From JACDAN01 sp963847235 (GTDB lineage: Bacteria; Actinomycetota; Thermoleophilia; Gaiellales; Gaiellaceae): a stretch of 64,000 nucleotides of DNA. The DNA lies in the NCBI GenBank assembly GCA_963847235.1, contig CAWJYU010000009.1, positions 186,001-250,000 of the forward strand. The letters are read 5' to 3'. The first letter of the stretch is position 1, and every line of letters begins with the position of its first letter. A model generated the notes under the pieces. The model saw only the letters and a list, made by a program, of their open reading frames with translations, was not told the origin of the DNA and ran no database searches. The position numbers and the translations under genes were made by a program. Positions 37,302 through 46,197 of the stretch are shown here, in pieces.

Positions 37302-38632
37302 CGAAGCGAGGCGAAGGCTCGGAAGAGCTCCTTCGCCGCCTCGACCGCGAGCGGGATCTGGTCGACGCGCAGGCGCTCGTTCGGCGCGTGGATGTTTCCC
37401 TCGGGTAGGTCGAAGCCCGTGATGATCGTCGGAATCCCCTTGGCGGCCAGGGCCGGGACGATCGGCAGGCTTCCACCGACCCGGACCAGCAGAGGTCTCG
37501 CCCCCACGACGCGCTCGAATGCGTCCTGGGCGAGCTGGATCGCCGGGGCGTCGGGTGGAACGAGCCCCGGCGCCGCACTCGCCCAGCGCTCCACCTCGAC
37601 GTCGGCGGCCTCGGGTGCCGCCTCTCGGAGCAGCCGCTCGAAGACCGGTGCGATCTCCTCGGGATCCTGGCCCGGCGCCAGCCGGATGGAGACGTTGGCC
37701 TCGGCACCGACCGGCAGCACCGTCTTCTGGAGGAGGGGCTCGCCACCGATGACCCCGTGGACGGTGACCGCGGGCTCGGCCCACGTGCGCACGTAGAAGT
37801 CCTCGGCCGCTTTCGAGTCGGAAGGTCGCCCTCCGCCTTGCTCGAGAACGTCTGACCCAGGGTCCAGGTCGCGCCAGGCGCGAGCTTCCTCCTCGGACGG
37901 CGCCGCGACTCCCACGCGCAGCGGCTCGGGCGCCAAACCGTTCTCGCCCGGGAGGACGCCACGGAGCGTCTGCATGAGCGCCTCCGTCGCGGCGAGCCCC
38001 GCACCGCCGAAGACACCCGAGTGGAGGTCTCGCTCGCCGGTCCGGATGCGGACGTGGAAATAGATCATGCCGCGGGTTGCAACATGGAACACAGGCGCGC
38101 CGGGCCTGAGCATCGCCGAGTCGAAGATCACGGCGGCTTCGGCGCCTCGCTCGTCCGCCTCGATGAAGTCGACGACTTGTTGGCCGCCGGTCTCCTCCTC
38201 TCCGTCGCAGACGAAACGGACGTTCACAGGGAGCTCGCCGACGGCGGCCAGCTCCTCGGTCGCCTTCAGCAGCGTCCAGAGCTGGCCCTTGTCGTCGGCG
38301 ACACCGCGCGCGTACAGCCAGCCGCCCCGCACCTCCGGCTCGAACGGGCTCGTCTCCCACTCGTCTTCCGAGCCGGGAGGCTGGACGTCGAAGTGCCCGT
38401 AACAGAGCACGGTGGGTGCATCGGGGCCCGAGGAAGCCGGCACCTCGCCGACGACGAGCGGAAAGGTCTCGGTCTCGACGAGCTCGGCCTCGCCGCCCGC
38501 CCGGCGCACGGACTCGGCCACCCACTCGGCCGCCCGCCGCACATCGTCCGTGTGCGCGGGATCGGCGCTGATCGACGGGATGCGAAGCAGCTCCGAGAGC
38601 TCCTCCATCCACACTGCGTTCAGCTCGGCCAC
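37298..38632 (-). CDS. M20-family metallopeptidase (dipeptidase-like)
   Basis: 444 residues. Zinc ligands are visible in the M20 layout: YGHFDVQPPG (His and the catalytic Asp), YARGVADDKGQLW (bridging Asp), CDGEEETGGQ (catalytic Glu pair), IFDSAMLRPG and FDLPEGNIHAPNE (final His). The dimerisation domain includes GERDLHSGVFGG. It resembles the ArgE/DapE/CPG2 group that hydrolyses dipeptides. No signal peptide is present. The sigma factor gene ends upstream on the opposite flank, 19 bases away. Confidence 0.93.
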   Translation of the reverse strand: MAELNAVWMEELSELLRIPSISADPAHTDDVRRAAEWVAESVRRAGGEAELVETETFPLVVGEVPASSGPDAPTVLCYGHFDVQPPGSEDEWETSPFEPEVRGGWLYARGVADDKGQLWTLLKATEELAAVGELPVNVRFVCDGEEETGGQQVVDFIEADERGAEAAVIFDSAMLRPGAPVFHVATRGMIYFHVRIRTGERDLHSGVFGGAGLAATEALMQTLRGVLPGENGLAPEPLRVGVAAPSEEEARAWRDLDPGSDVLEQGGGRPSDSKAAEDFYVRTWAEPAVTVHGVIGGEPLLQKTVLPVGAEANVSIRLAPGQDPEEIAPVFERLLREAAPEAADVEVERWASAAPGLVPPDAPAIQLAQDAFERVVGARPLLVRVGGSLPIVPALAAKGIPTIITGFDLPEGNIHAPNERLRVDQIPLAVEAAKELFRAFASLR

Positions 38633-38651
38633 GGGCGGCCGAGTCTAAGCC

Positions 38652-39758
38652 CTACGCGACGCGGAGCTTCTGCGAGTCAGCGAGCGCGCGCAGCTTCTTC
38701 AGCGACTGGTTCTCGATCTGCCGGATCCGCTCGCGCGTGACCTGGAAGGTGCGCCCCACCTCGTCGAGCGTCCGCGGCTGCTCGCCGTTCAGCCCGTAGC
38801 GGAGCTCGAGCACCCGCCGCTCGCGCTCGGAGAGCGTCCCGAGGATCTTCACGAGCGCCTCCTTGCGGAGGATGTCCTCGGCGACCTCTTCGGGCTGCGG
38901 CGCCAGCTCGTCGGTGATGAAGTGCCCGAACTCGGACTCCTCGTCGTCGCCGACCGGCTTCTCGAGCGAGACCGGCGTCTGCGCGCTCCGCCGGATCTGG
39001 TCCACTTCGTCAACGGTGAGATCGAGCTCGTGCGCGATCTCCTGCGAGCTGGGCTCCCGACCGCGCTCGGCCCTCAGCTTCCGCTCGGTGCGGAGGATCT
39101 TGTTCAGCTTCTCGACCACGTGGACGGGCATGCGGATCGTCCGCGCCTTGTCGGCGAGCGCCCGCGCAACCGCCTGCCGGATCCACCAGGTGGCGTACGT
39201 CGAGAACTTGAACCCCTTGCGGTGGTCGAACTTCTCGGCCGCGCGCACCAGGCCGATCGTCCCCTCCTGGATCAGGTCGAGGAACGGCAGCCCCTGGTTC
39301 CGATAACGCTTGGCGATCGAGACGACGAGCCGGAGGTTCGCCTCGACCATCTCCCGCTTCGCGCAATCGTCGCCGCGCTCGATCCGCTTCGCCAGCTCGA
39401 TCTCCTGCGCCGCAGTCAGCAGGTCGACCTTGCCGATGTCCTTGAGGAACAGCTGGAGCGCCTCGGTCGAGACCTCGCGCTGGTCGACCTGCTCCTCGAC
39501 CGGCTCCACGACCTCGATCTGCAGCTCCTCGAGCTTGCGGTACAGCTCGTCGACCTGCTGCGGCTCCAAGTCGAGCTCGTCGACCGCGACGGCAAGCTCG
39601 TCGGAGGCCAGCTGCCCCGACTCCTGGGCACTTGCGATCAGTGCCTCGAAGACCGCCTCGGCCGGGGCTGCTGCAACCTGGCCTGCGGTTCCCGCCTGCT
39701 CCACCGCTTCCCCTCTCTTGTCCGCTCGGTGCTTACCTCTGTAAACCTGGTCGGACAT
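38652..39758 (-). CDS. sigA: Primary sigma factor (SigA/RpoD type)
   Basis: 368 residues from ATG 39758, which has GGAAGG upstream; a longer in-frame start reading through the intergenic palindrome is rejected. Region 1.1-like residues (VFEALIASAQESGQLASDEL) lead to region 1.2 (EALQLFLKDIGKVDLLTAAQ), region 2 (FLDLIQEGTIGLVRAAEKFD, KFSTYATWWIRQAVARALAD) and region 4.2 (LDEVGRTFQVTRERIRQIEN). Full conservation of region 2.4 and 4.2 marks it as a group 1 or 2 factor that recognises TTGACA/TATAAT promoters. The TPR gene upstream on the same strand ends 92 bases before it. Confidence 0.95.
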   Translation of the reverse strand: MSDQVYRGKHRADKRGEAVEQAGTAGQVAAAPAEAVFEALIASAQESGQLASDELAVAVDELDLEPQQVDELYRKLEELQIEVVEPVEEQVDQREVSTEALQLFLKDIGKVDLLTAAQEIELAKRIERGDDCAKREMVEANLRLVVSIAKRYRNQGLPFLDLIQEGTIGLVRAAEKFDHRKGFKFSTYATWWIRQAVARALADKARTIRMPVHVVEKLNKILRTERKLRAERGREPSSQEIAHELDLTVDEVDQIRRSAQTPVSLEKPVGDDEESEFGHFITDELAPQPEEVAEDILRKEALVKILGTLSERERRVLELRYGLNGEQPRTLDEVGRTFQVTRERIRQIENQSLKKLRALADSQKLRVA

Positions 39759-39794
39759 GGCGCATCCTTCCAAAGGACCTTCTGTACCGCCATA

Positions 39795-39806
39795 GGCCGA
39801 TCGGCC
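39795..39806. promoter_or_regulatory. 12-base palindrome upstream of sigA
   Basis: GGCCGATCGGCC is a perfect palindrome 37 bases upstream of the sigA start, within the 92-base gap. It extends weakly (TAGGCC...GGCCCA). It could be an operator or the stem of a leader hairpin; nothing else decides. Confidence 0.35.
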
Positions 39807-39850
39807 CATCTTGCGGTTCGTCGGTCCTAGTGTCGGTCGGTGTTCTGCAT

Positions 39851-40792
39851 TCACTCAAGACGGTCGAGAAGCCGTTTTGCTTCCGTCGCATGTGGTTCTC
39901 CGAGCCGGGTTGCGCGCCGTAGCTGGCGTTTGGCCTCGTCCACGTCTCCCAGCCAGAGGAGCATGAGGCCGAGGTGGAAGCGGACCGTGCCCGCACGGGG
40001 GAAGCGCCTGGTGAGCGGGCCCATGCGGGAGAACGCGCGTTCGGGGTGGTCTTTCTCGAAGCGGCCGATCGCGTCGGCGACGAGTGCGTCGGCATCGTTC
40101 GGCGCAACCCTCGCGGCGGCGGAGAACTCGCGGCGCGCCGAGATCGGGCGCTCGAGGCGCTGGAGCGCCACCCCGTAGAGGAGCTTGGCCCGGGGATCGG
40201 GCCGCCGGGCCCTCCTCCGAAGTGCGACGAGCTGCTCGGGGGCGTCGAGCGCGCGCACTTCGGGCGGCCCCGGAAAGCCGGGAACGAAGCTCGGAAGCCC
40301 CGGCGGGGTGCGGCGGAAGAGGAGATCCGCCGCCCGAACTGCGAAGGCCGTGTCCGGCGCCCGCATTCGCGTCGTCCGCCACGCCTCGACCGCGCCGGGC
40401 GTGTCGCCGCTCCAGTACCGAGCGAGGCCGAGGTGGAACAGCGCAGCGCCGCTCCGGGGATGGAGCGTCGCGAGCTCCTCGAGGCGCGCCAACGTCCCGT
40501 CGGGCCAGGAGGAGATCGCCTCTCCGGCCTCCGCCTGGAGCGAGCGTCCGCGGGCGAACTCGACCCTGGCTCCCGCGAGGTCGCCGTGGGAGTGCAGGCC
40601 GGCCGCGCGGCGGAGGCGACGTGCCTCCGGATCCGTGCGCACCCCGAGGTCGACGAGGACCGGCGGGTTCCCCTCCGGGCGCGCCGCCTCGGAGTCGTTG
40701 CCGCGGCCGAAGTACGCCGCACCTGCGGCGACGCCCACTGCCGCCGCGACGGCGACGGCGACGACCAGGATCACGCGGGAACGGCGGGACAT
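39851..40792 (-). CDS. Membrane-anchored TPR protein
   Basis: 313 residues from ATG 40792. The N-terminus MSRRSRVILVVAVAVAAAVG is a signal anchor; the rest is TPR-like helix pairs (SGAALFHLGLARYWSGDTPG, GTVRFHLGLMLLWLGDVDEA). The protein likely faces outside as an assembly or scaffold factor. A start 18 codons upstream is possible but lacks support. It is divergent from the cysteine operon, with 47 bases between starts, and precedes sigA. Specific role unknown. Confidence 0.78.
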   Translation of the reverse strand: MSRRSRVILVVAVAVAAAVGVAAGAAYFGRGNDSEAARPEGNPPVLVDLGVRTDPEARRLRRAAGLHSHGDLAGARVEFARGRSLQAEAGEAISSWPDGTLARLEELATLHPRSGAALFHLGLARYWSGDTPGAVEAWRTTRMRAPDTAFAVRAADLLFRRTPPGLPSFVPGFPGPPEVRALDAPEQLVALRRRARRPDPRAKLLYGVALQRLERPISARREFSAAARVAPNDADALVADAIGRFEKDHPERAFSRMGPLTRRFPRAGTVRFHLGLMLLWLGDVDEAKRQLRRATRLGEPHATEAKRLLDRLE

Positions 40793-40839
40793 CGGGGCAC
40801 CACGGTAGCCCCACGAGCCACGGCTATCCTCAACGCATG

Positions 40840-41955
40840 TCGACAACGGTCCGGGAGGTCGGCCCGCGCGAGGCTCGCGAGGCGGACGCGCTGCTCGTCG
40901 ACGTGCGAAGCGACGAGGAGCGGAAGGTCGCCCACATCCCCGGCTCTCTCCACGTCCCGATGTCCCAGCTCGAGACGAGGCTGCCGGAGCTCGTGCCCGA
41001 CCGAAGCCGCTCGATCATCACGTACTGCGCGGTCGGCGCCCGCTCACTGCGCGCACTGCCGACGCTCGACACGCTCGGCTACGAGGACTCGATCTCCATG
41101 ACGGGCGGGATCGTCGCCTGGCGTGAGCTCGGCTTCCCGGTGGAGTCCGAAAGCCGCCTGGAGGAGGACAAGCGGGAGCGGTACAGCCGCCATCTGCTGA
41201 TCCCAGAGGTCGGAGAGGAGGGGCAGCAACGCCTGCTCGAGACGAGCATCCTGCTGATCGGCGCCGGCGGGCTCGGCTCGCCGTCCGCGCTCTACCTTGC
41301 GGCTGCGGGTGTCGGCCGGATCGGAATCGTCGACGACGACGTGGTCGACTCCTCGAACCTGCAGCGCCAGGTGCTGCACTCGACTGCCGGCCTCGGCGAG
41401 CTCAAGGCGCGCTCCGCCAGGAAGGCGCTGGAGGAGCTCAACCCGGATGTCGAGGTCGTCACCTACGAGGAGCGACTGACCTCCGCGAACGTCGACAGGA
41501 TCCTCTCCGGCGACTGGGACCTGATCGTCGACGGCGCCGACAACTTCCCCACGCGCTACCTCCTGAACGACGCGTCGGTCTGGCACGACATCCCCGTCGT
41601 CCACGGCTCGATCTTCCGCTTCGAGGGCCAGGTGACCGTGTTCAAGCCGCACGACGGGCCGTGCTACCGGTGCCTCTTCCCGCAGCCGCCGCCGCCGGAG
41701 CTCGCGCCGAGCTGCGCCGAGGGCGGCGTGCTCGGCGTGCTCCCGGGCGTGATCGGCTCGCTCCAGGCGAACGAGGCGCTGAAGCTCGCGCTCGGGATCG
41801 GCGAGCCCGCGGTCGGGCGGCTGCTGCTCTTCGACGCGCTCGCCGCACGGCTGGACGAGGTGCAGGTTCGCCGAGACCCGGACTGCCCGGTCTGCGGCGA
41901 CGACCCGACGATCACCGAGTACATCGACTACGTCGAGTTTTGTTCCGGACGATGA
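40840..41955 (+). CDS. Rhodanese-MoeB fusion, sulfur-carrier activating enzyme
   Basis: 371 residues. Residues 1-105 are a rhodanese domain with active-site C64 (ITYCAVGARS). Residues 115-371 are a MoeB/ThiF E1-like domain: nucleotide motif LIGAGGLGSPSALYLAAAGV (140-159), zinc ligands C275/C278 (CYRC) and C349/C352 (CPVC), and CAEGGVLGVLPGVIG. It adenylates the carrier C-terminus and, through the rhodanese Cys, converts it to a thiocarboxylate. Mycobacterial MoeZ has the rhodanese domain at the C-terminus; here the order is reversed. It overlaps cysO by four bases (ATGA). Confidence 0.92.
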   Translation, partial: STTVREVGPREAREADALLVDVRSDEERKVAHIPGSLHVPMSQLETRLPELVPDRSRSIITYCAVGARSLRALPTLDTLGYEDSISMTGGIVAWRELGFPVESESRLEEDKRERYSRHLLIPEVGEEGQQRLLETSILLIGAGGLGSPSALYLAAAGVGRIGIVDDDVVDSSNLQRQVLHSTAGLGELKARSARKALEELNPDVEVVTYEERLTSANVDRILSGDWDLIVDGADNFPTRYLLNDASVWHDIPVVHGSIFRFEGQVTVFKPHDGPCYRCLFPQPPPPELAPSCAEGGVLGVLPGVIGSLQANEALKLALGIGEPAVGRLLLFDALAARLDEVQVRRDPDCPVCGDDPTITEYIDYVEFCSGR

Positions 41956-42224
41956 GCACGGTCCGCATTCCTCCGACGCTTCGCGCCGAGACGCAAGGCG
42001 CAGCGAGCGTCGAGGCGAACGGCGAGACTGTGCGCGACCTGCTCGACGACTTGACCGGCCGCTTTCCCGCGCTGCGCGAGCGGATTTACCCGGACGGCGA
42101 GCTCGCACGTTTTGTGAACGTCTACGTCGAGGGCGAGGACGTGCGAACCCGCGAGGGGCTCGACACCGAGGTCTCGGACAGCTCGGCCGTGATCCTCCTA
42201 CCGGCCATGGCCGGTGGTTGCTAG
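41952..42224 (+). CDS. cysO: Sulfur-carrier protein CysO/MoaD-like, ending Gly-Gly-Cys
   Basis: 90 residues of ubiquitin-like fold (STVRIPPTLRAETQGAASVE, LDTEVSDSSAVILLPAMAGG). As a sulfur carrier its Gly-Gly end would be activated by the upstream E1-like enzyme and thiocarboxylated, then used by CysM. Unusually, the frame encodes one extra residue, Cys90, after Gly88-Gly89. The last 11 bases overlap the cysM start, and the TAG is unambiguous. The extra Cys would have to be removed before activation, plausibly by the JAMM protease encoded two genes downstream. Confidence 0.9.
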   Translation: MSTVRIPPTLRAETQGAASVEANGETVRDLLDDLTGRFPALRERIYPDGELARFVNVYVEGEDVRTREGLDTEVSDSSAVILLPAMAGGC

Positions 42225-43155
42225 CTCGATTCTCGAGCTCGTCGGGAACACGCCGCTCGTCGAGCTCAAGCAACTCTCACCGAAGCGGAACGCAAATCGA
42301 GCGGTCCGCCTCTACGCGAAGCTCGAGGGGCAGAACCCGACCGGTTCGATCAAGGACCGGGTCGCGACGGCGATGATCGAGGCGGCCGAGGCCTCGGGCG
42401 ACCTCCGGCCGGGCCGGGAGCTGCTCGAGCCGACGAGCGGGAACACCGGGATCTCGCTCGCGATGGTCGCGCGCGTGAAGGGCTACCGCCTCACATGTGT
42501 CGTCCCCGAGAACGTGACCGAAGAGCGGCTGAGGCTGCTCCGGCTGTTCGGGGCTGAGGTCATCCTCTCTCCGGGCGCAGAAGGGTCGAACGGCGCGGTC
42601 CGGATGGCGCTGGCTCTGGGCGAGCGAGAGCCGCGCTACTTCCTCCCGTTCCAGTACGGCAACGACGCGAACCCGCGGGCGCACTACGAGACCACGGGTG
42701 CCGAGATCGCCGGGGAGCTGGACCGTGTCGACGCGGTGGTCGCCGGGCTCGGGACGGGCGGAACGCTCATGGGCGTCGGCCGCCGGTTGCGCGAGAAGTT
42801 CCCGGAGGTCGTCGTCGCGGCGGCGGAGCCGCTGCCCGGCGATCCCGTCCTCGGCCTGCGCTCACTCGAAGACGGCTACGTCCCGCCGATCCTCGACGTG
42901 GAGCAGCTGGACCGGAAGATCCTGGTCTCCAACGCCGACGCAGTCGCGGGGATGCGGGCGCTCCTCGAGCGCGAGGCGATCTTCGCGGGCGTCTCGTCCG
43001 GCGCCGTCCTCCATGTTGCCCAGGTCGTGGCCGAGCATCTCGACGAAGGCGTCGTTGTCGCCGTCCTCGCCGACGCCGGCTGGAAGTACCTTTCGGCGCC
43101 CCTCTGGGAGGCCGAGGACGTGGAGCAGGCGATGGAGCACGCGATCTGGTGGTAG
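42214..43155 (+). CDS. cysM: O-phosphoserine/O-acetylserine sulfhydrylase CysM
   Basis: 313 residues from GTG 42214. The PLP lysine is K47 in NPTGSIKDR. The phosphate-binding loop is GLGTGGTLMG and the substrate loop TSGNTGISLA. By family and context it is CysM, which uses the CysO thiocarboxylate rather than sulfide to form CysO-cysteine. The start overlaps cysO by 11 bases and the end overlaps mec by seven bases. Intact. Confidence 0.95.
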   Translation: MVASSILELVGNTPLVELKQLSPKRNANRAVRLYAKLEGQNPTGSIKDRVATAMIEAAEASGDLRPGRELLEPTSGNTGISLAMVARVKGYRLTCVVPENVTEERLRLLRLFGAEVILSPGAEGSNGAVRMALALGEREPRYFLPFQYGNDANPRAHYETTGAEIAGELDRVDAVVAGLGTGGTLMGVGRRLREKFPEVVVAAAEPLPGDPVLGLRSLEDGYVPPILDVEQLDRKILVSNADAVAGMRALLEREAIFAGVSSGAVLHVAQVVAEHLDEGVVVAVLADAGWKYLSAPLWEAEDVEQAMEHAIWW

Positions 43156-43523
43156 TCCCCGAGGCGATCCGCGCCGAGCTCCTCGCGCACGCGCAGGAGG
43201 AGGCGCCGAACGAGGCCTGCGGACTGGTCGCGTTCCGCGAGGGCGTGGCCGAGCGCTACCTCCCGGCCGACAACGTGCTCGAGAGCCCGTACCGGTTCGA
43301 GCTGCGCCCGCGCGATCCCGACGACTTCTTCCTCGAGGACGAGGGGTACGAGCTCGCCGTCTTCCACTCGCACCCTCGTAGCGAGCCCCGCCCGTCCCGC
43401 ACCGACGTGGAGAACATCGGGCTCTGGGAGGGCCGTCCGTACCTGATCCTCCGCGCGGACACGGGCGAGCTCGCCGGCTGGCAGATCACGCGGTCGGGCG
43501 TCCAGCCGCTCGAAGTCGCTTAG
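43149..43523 (+). CDS. mec: JAMM-family metalloprotease Mec
   Basis: 124 residues from GTG 43149. The JAMM motif is exact: E22, then H73-S-H75-P, seven residues, S83, two residues, D86 (FHSHPRSEPRPSRTDVENIG). In Mycobacterium tuberculosis Mec+ releases cysteine from CysO-cysteine. Here it may also trim the genomically encoded Cys of CysO. It completes the four-gene operon and overlaps cysM by seven bases. Confidence 0.93.
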   Translation: MVVPEAIRAELLAHAQEEAPNEACGLVAFREGVAERYLPADNVLESPYRFELRPRDPDDFFLEDEGYELAVFHSHPRSEPRPSRTDVENIGLWEGRPYLILRADTGELAGWQITRSGVQPLEVA

Positions 43524-43533
43524 GCTCGGCGAC

Positions 43534-44615
43534 ATGCCGTCCGCTGCCGTCGCCGGCGCCGGGATCTTCGGGGCCTCCCTCGCCCGCCGGCTGGCCCGCG
43601 ACGGCTGGGACGTCACGCTCTACGAACGGCACCAGCCAGGCCACGAGCGAGCTGCGTCGGGCGACGAATCCCGGCTGATCCGCTACTCGCACGGCGGCGA
43701 CGCGTGGTACACGCGCTCCGCCTGGCGGGCGCGGGAGCTCTGGCGCGAACTGGAGGCTGAAACGGGGCGCGAGCTCTTCCGCGAGTGCGGGGTTGCCTGG
43801 TTCGGCCGGAACGAGGAAGGCTGGGAGGCGGCGAGCGAGCGCGTCCTGCGAGACGAAGGGATACCGGTCGAGCGGCTGGCGCCGGAGGACGGCGCGCGGC
43901 TCTTCCCGAGCTTCGAGCCCGGCGACCTCGAGCTCATCCTCTACGAGCCGAGCGCCGGGATCCTCCGCGCGGCCGACGCGACCCGCGCGATGGTCGAGTC
44001 GGCCCGGCGGGCCGGGGTCCGGCTGGTCAATGAGGCGGCCCGGCCCGGACAGGTCGAGGCGGACGCAGTGGTCTGGGCGTGCGGCGCCTGGCTCGCGTCC
44101 CTCTTCCCGGACGTCGTCCCGCTGCGCGTCTCCCGCCAGGACCTCTTCTACTTCGATTGCCCGAAACCTGGGACGCGGGCCGCGTGCCCGCGTGGGTCGA
44201 CTACCACCGCTCGATCTACGGCGTGGGCCGGATCGGGCACGGATTCAAGGTCGCGCCGGACGTCGAAGGGCCGCCGTTCGATCCTGAGAGCGACGAGCGC
44301 ACGCCGGACGGGCGCAACGAGGCGATCGCCCGAGCGTACGCGGAGGAGCGGTTCCCGGCGCTCGCCGGCGCGCCACTGGCGTTCGCGAAGGCCTGCCCGT
44401 ACTCGCTGACGCCGGACACGAACTTCCTCCTGGCACCGCACCCGGAGCTCGACCGCAACTGGATCTTCGGCGGCGGGTCGGGCCACGGCTTCAAGCACGG
44501 CCCCGCCCTCGCCGAGTACGCGGCGCGGGTGATCGCCGGCGAGGAGCTCCCCGCGGAGCGATTCGGGTTCGGCCCGAGGGACCCCGGGCCGAACCTCCGA
44601 ACTGCCGGGACGTAA
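43534..44615 (+). CDS. DAO-family FAD oxidoreductase (sarcosine oxidase-like), one frameshift
   Basis: About 360 residues after correction. N-terminal Rossmann motif AAVAGAGIFGASLARRLARD; conserved SRLIRYSHGGDAWYTRSAWR; C-terminal FAD contact NWIFGGGSGHGFKHGPALAE. These fit monomeric sarcosine/N-methyl-amino-acid oxidases. Near base 44157 the frame shifts: LFYFD continues in another frame as LPETWDAGRVPAWVDYHRSI, so one base is missing. Starts 10 bases after mec and may be read from the cysteine operon promoter, although no functional link is obvious. Confidence 0.85.
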
Positions 44616-44616
44616 G

Positions 44617-44638
44617 CGTGCATGCGGGCGCATGCGCG
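44617..44638. terminator. Bidirectional hairpin between convergent genes
   Basis: A nine-pair stem (CGTGCATGC with GCATGCGCG, one G-T pair) around a GGGC loop fills the 25-base gap between the convergent oxidoreductase and cupredoxin genes. There is no clear T-tract on either side. Confidence 0.6.
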
Positions 44639-44640
44639 CT

Positions 44641-45012
44641 TTACCTGACGGTGATGAAGCCCTTCATGCCCATGCTGCGGTGGGGCGTGCAGTAGTACTC
44701 GTAGCGGCCGCGCTTCAGCGTCACGGTCGCCGACCGGGTCCCCGTGAAGCCGAGGCCCGTGATCGTCCGGTTCCTGATTCCGGGGCCTGTGAGGACGAAG
44801 TTGTGCAAGCCGGACTTGTCCGAGACCGTGAAGGTGTACTTGCCCGGCTTGAGGCGCGTCACCTTCGTGCGCCCCTTCTTGACGGTGATCGTGAAGCCGG
44901 GTCCTGTGACGCCGGTGAGCTTCGTGGGCGTGGTTGCATCAACTCCGGCCGGCGCCGCCAGCGGCAGCGCGAGCGCGGCGAGAATGACGATCGAGATCAG
45001 CATCCGTTTCAA
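44641..45012 (-). CDS. Secreted cupredoxin-like copper protein
   Basis: 123 residues from TTG 45012, with AGGAGGAG six to eight bases upstream (an ATG three codons on is the alternative). Signal peptide RMLISIVILAALALPLAAPA. Cupredoxin copper ligands are visible: His in KSGLHNFVLTG and the C-terminal YYCTPHRSMGMKGFITV (C-x-x-H-x-x-M). It resembles plastocyanin/azurin-like electron carriers. It may transfer electrons outside the membrane or bind copper. Confidence 0.85.
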   Translation of the reverse strand: MKRMLISIVILAALALPLAAPAGVDATTPTKLTGVTGPGFTITVKKGRTKVTRLKPGKYTFTVSDKSGLHNFVLTGPGIRNRTITGLGFTGTRSATVTLKRGRYEYYCTPHRSMGMKGFITVR

Positions 45013-45074
45013 CGACGGCTCCTCCTGTCGAGAGACACTGACTCCTACGGGCGTCGGGCCGTCTCGGATGGATC

Positions 45075-45785
45075 TTACGCGGGAGTGGCGGGAGCCTCGG
45101 GCGCAGGCGGGACGTCGGCCGGCGCTTCCTTCGCCGCCCTGAGCCGGTAGTACAGGATCGTCCAGGTGAGCGCGACGAAGGGCGTCACCACTGTGCCGCT
45201 GACCACGTTCGAGATAAAGCTCTGGAGCCAGTCGCTGACCGGCAGGAGCAGGAGGCCCAGCACGATGTTGAAGGCGATCACGACCAGGATCGTGAGCACG
45301 ATCACGCCGAAGACGTTCCACGCGTAGCCGCGGACGAGCTCGCGGCTGCGCCCGAAGGCGTCGCCGGCGGAAGAGTTCTCGAGCACGATCACCGGGATGA
45401 TCAGGATCCACCAGGTCAGCAGGATCAGGCCGGGGACGATCAGGAGCACGAGGCCGAGGGCGATCCCGAGCCCGGCCAGCAAGCCGCCGACGATGATCGC
45501 CGGGAGCTGCGGGCGCACGCGGTCGAAGGTCTCGCCCAGGGTTAGGTCGGCGCGTCCGTCGCGGATGTCGTCCACGGCTCGGACGAGCGCACCCTGCACC
45601 CAGAAGAGCGCGATGAGCGAGATGATCGCACCGATGATCGCGCCGACCCAGGTCAGCAGCGCAACGAGCACGAGGTTGATCAGCGCTACCGCCAAGTAGA
45701 CGACGAGGGCGATCGTGACCAGGTGACGCCAGTGGGCCTTGAAGGTCTCCCACGCTTCGCCCAGCACTCCGGAGGTCGGGTTCAC
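45075..45785 (-). CDS. Polytopic membrane protein
   Basis: 236 residues from GTG 45785. About five to six membrane spans (HLVTIALVVYLAVALINLVL, TWVGAIIGAIISLIALFWVQ, IVGGLLAGLGIALGLVLLIV, TILVVIAFNIVLGLLLLPV) separated by DDIRDGRADLTLGETFDRVR. The pattern resembles DUF975/glycerophosphoryl-diester phosphodiesterase membrane-domain proteins. The C-terminal tail is Pro/Ala-rich. No enzyme motif. Located between the cupredoxin and the receiver-protein gene, same strand. Confidence 0.8.
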   Translation of the reverse strand: MNPTSGVLGEAWETFKAHWRHLVTIALVVYLAVALINLVLVALLTWVGAIIGAIISLIALFWVQGALVRAVDDIRDGRADLTLGETFDRVRPQLPAIIVGGLLAGLGIALGLVLLIVPGLILLTWWILIIPVIVLENSSAGDAFGRSRELVRGYAWNVFGVIVLTILVVIAFNIVLGLLLLPVSDWLQSFISNVVSGTVVTPFVALTWTILYYRLRAAKEAPADVPPAPEAPATPA

Positions 45786-45795
45786 CGGGGCGAGC

Positions 45796-46197
45796 CTATC
45801 GCGCCGCAGCGTTGCGGATGGCCGCGACGATGTCCTCGAGCTCCTCGTCCTTCGTCAGGCAGGCGACGGCACCGGCGTCGATCAACGCCTCCGTCTCGCG
45901 GACGTTGGCGGATGCGGTCAGACAGACGACGGCGACGTCGGGGCATTCGCGCCTGAGCACGGCGGTTGCCTGGACGCCGTCGAGCCCCGGCAGCCGGTAG
46001 TCCATCACCACGACGTCGGGATGGTGGTCCCGGCAGAGCTGGACGACATCGTTCCCGTTCTCGACCGCGGCGACGACCTCGACGTCCGGCCGCATGCCGA
46101 GCAACATCTCGAGCGCCTCGCGGAAGACACGGTTGTCCTCCACGAGGGCGACGCGAACGGCTACAGCGCCTTCTCGACCTTCCCGGCCTTGAGACAC
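45796..46197 (-). CDS. Stand-alone receiver-domain response regulator
   Basis: 133 residues; the receiver core VRVALVEDNRVFREALEMLL carries the acidic pocket, DVVVMDYRLPGLDGVQ the phospho-acceptor Asp (D66 with this start), VVCLTASA the Thr switch and CLTKDEELEDI the Lys. No DNA-binding domain follows. No histidine kinase lies nearby. The start is uncertain: the nearest in-frame standard codon is GTG 46197, which overlaps the end of rpmB by 37 bases. No better start exists closer to VRVALVED. Confidence 0.8.
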   Translation of the reverse strand: MSQGREGREGAVAVRVALVEDNRVFREALEMLLGMRPDVEVVAAVENGNDVVQLCRDHHPDVVVMDYRLPGLDGVQATAVLRRECPDVAVVCLTASANVRETEALIDAGAVACLTKDEELEDIVAAIRNAAAR

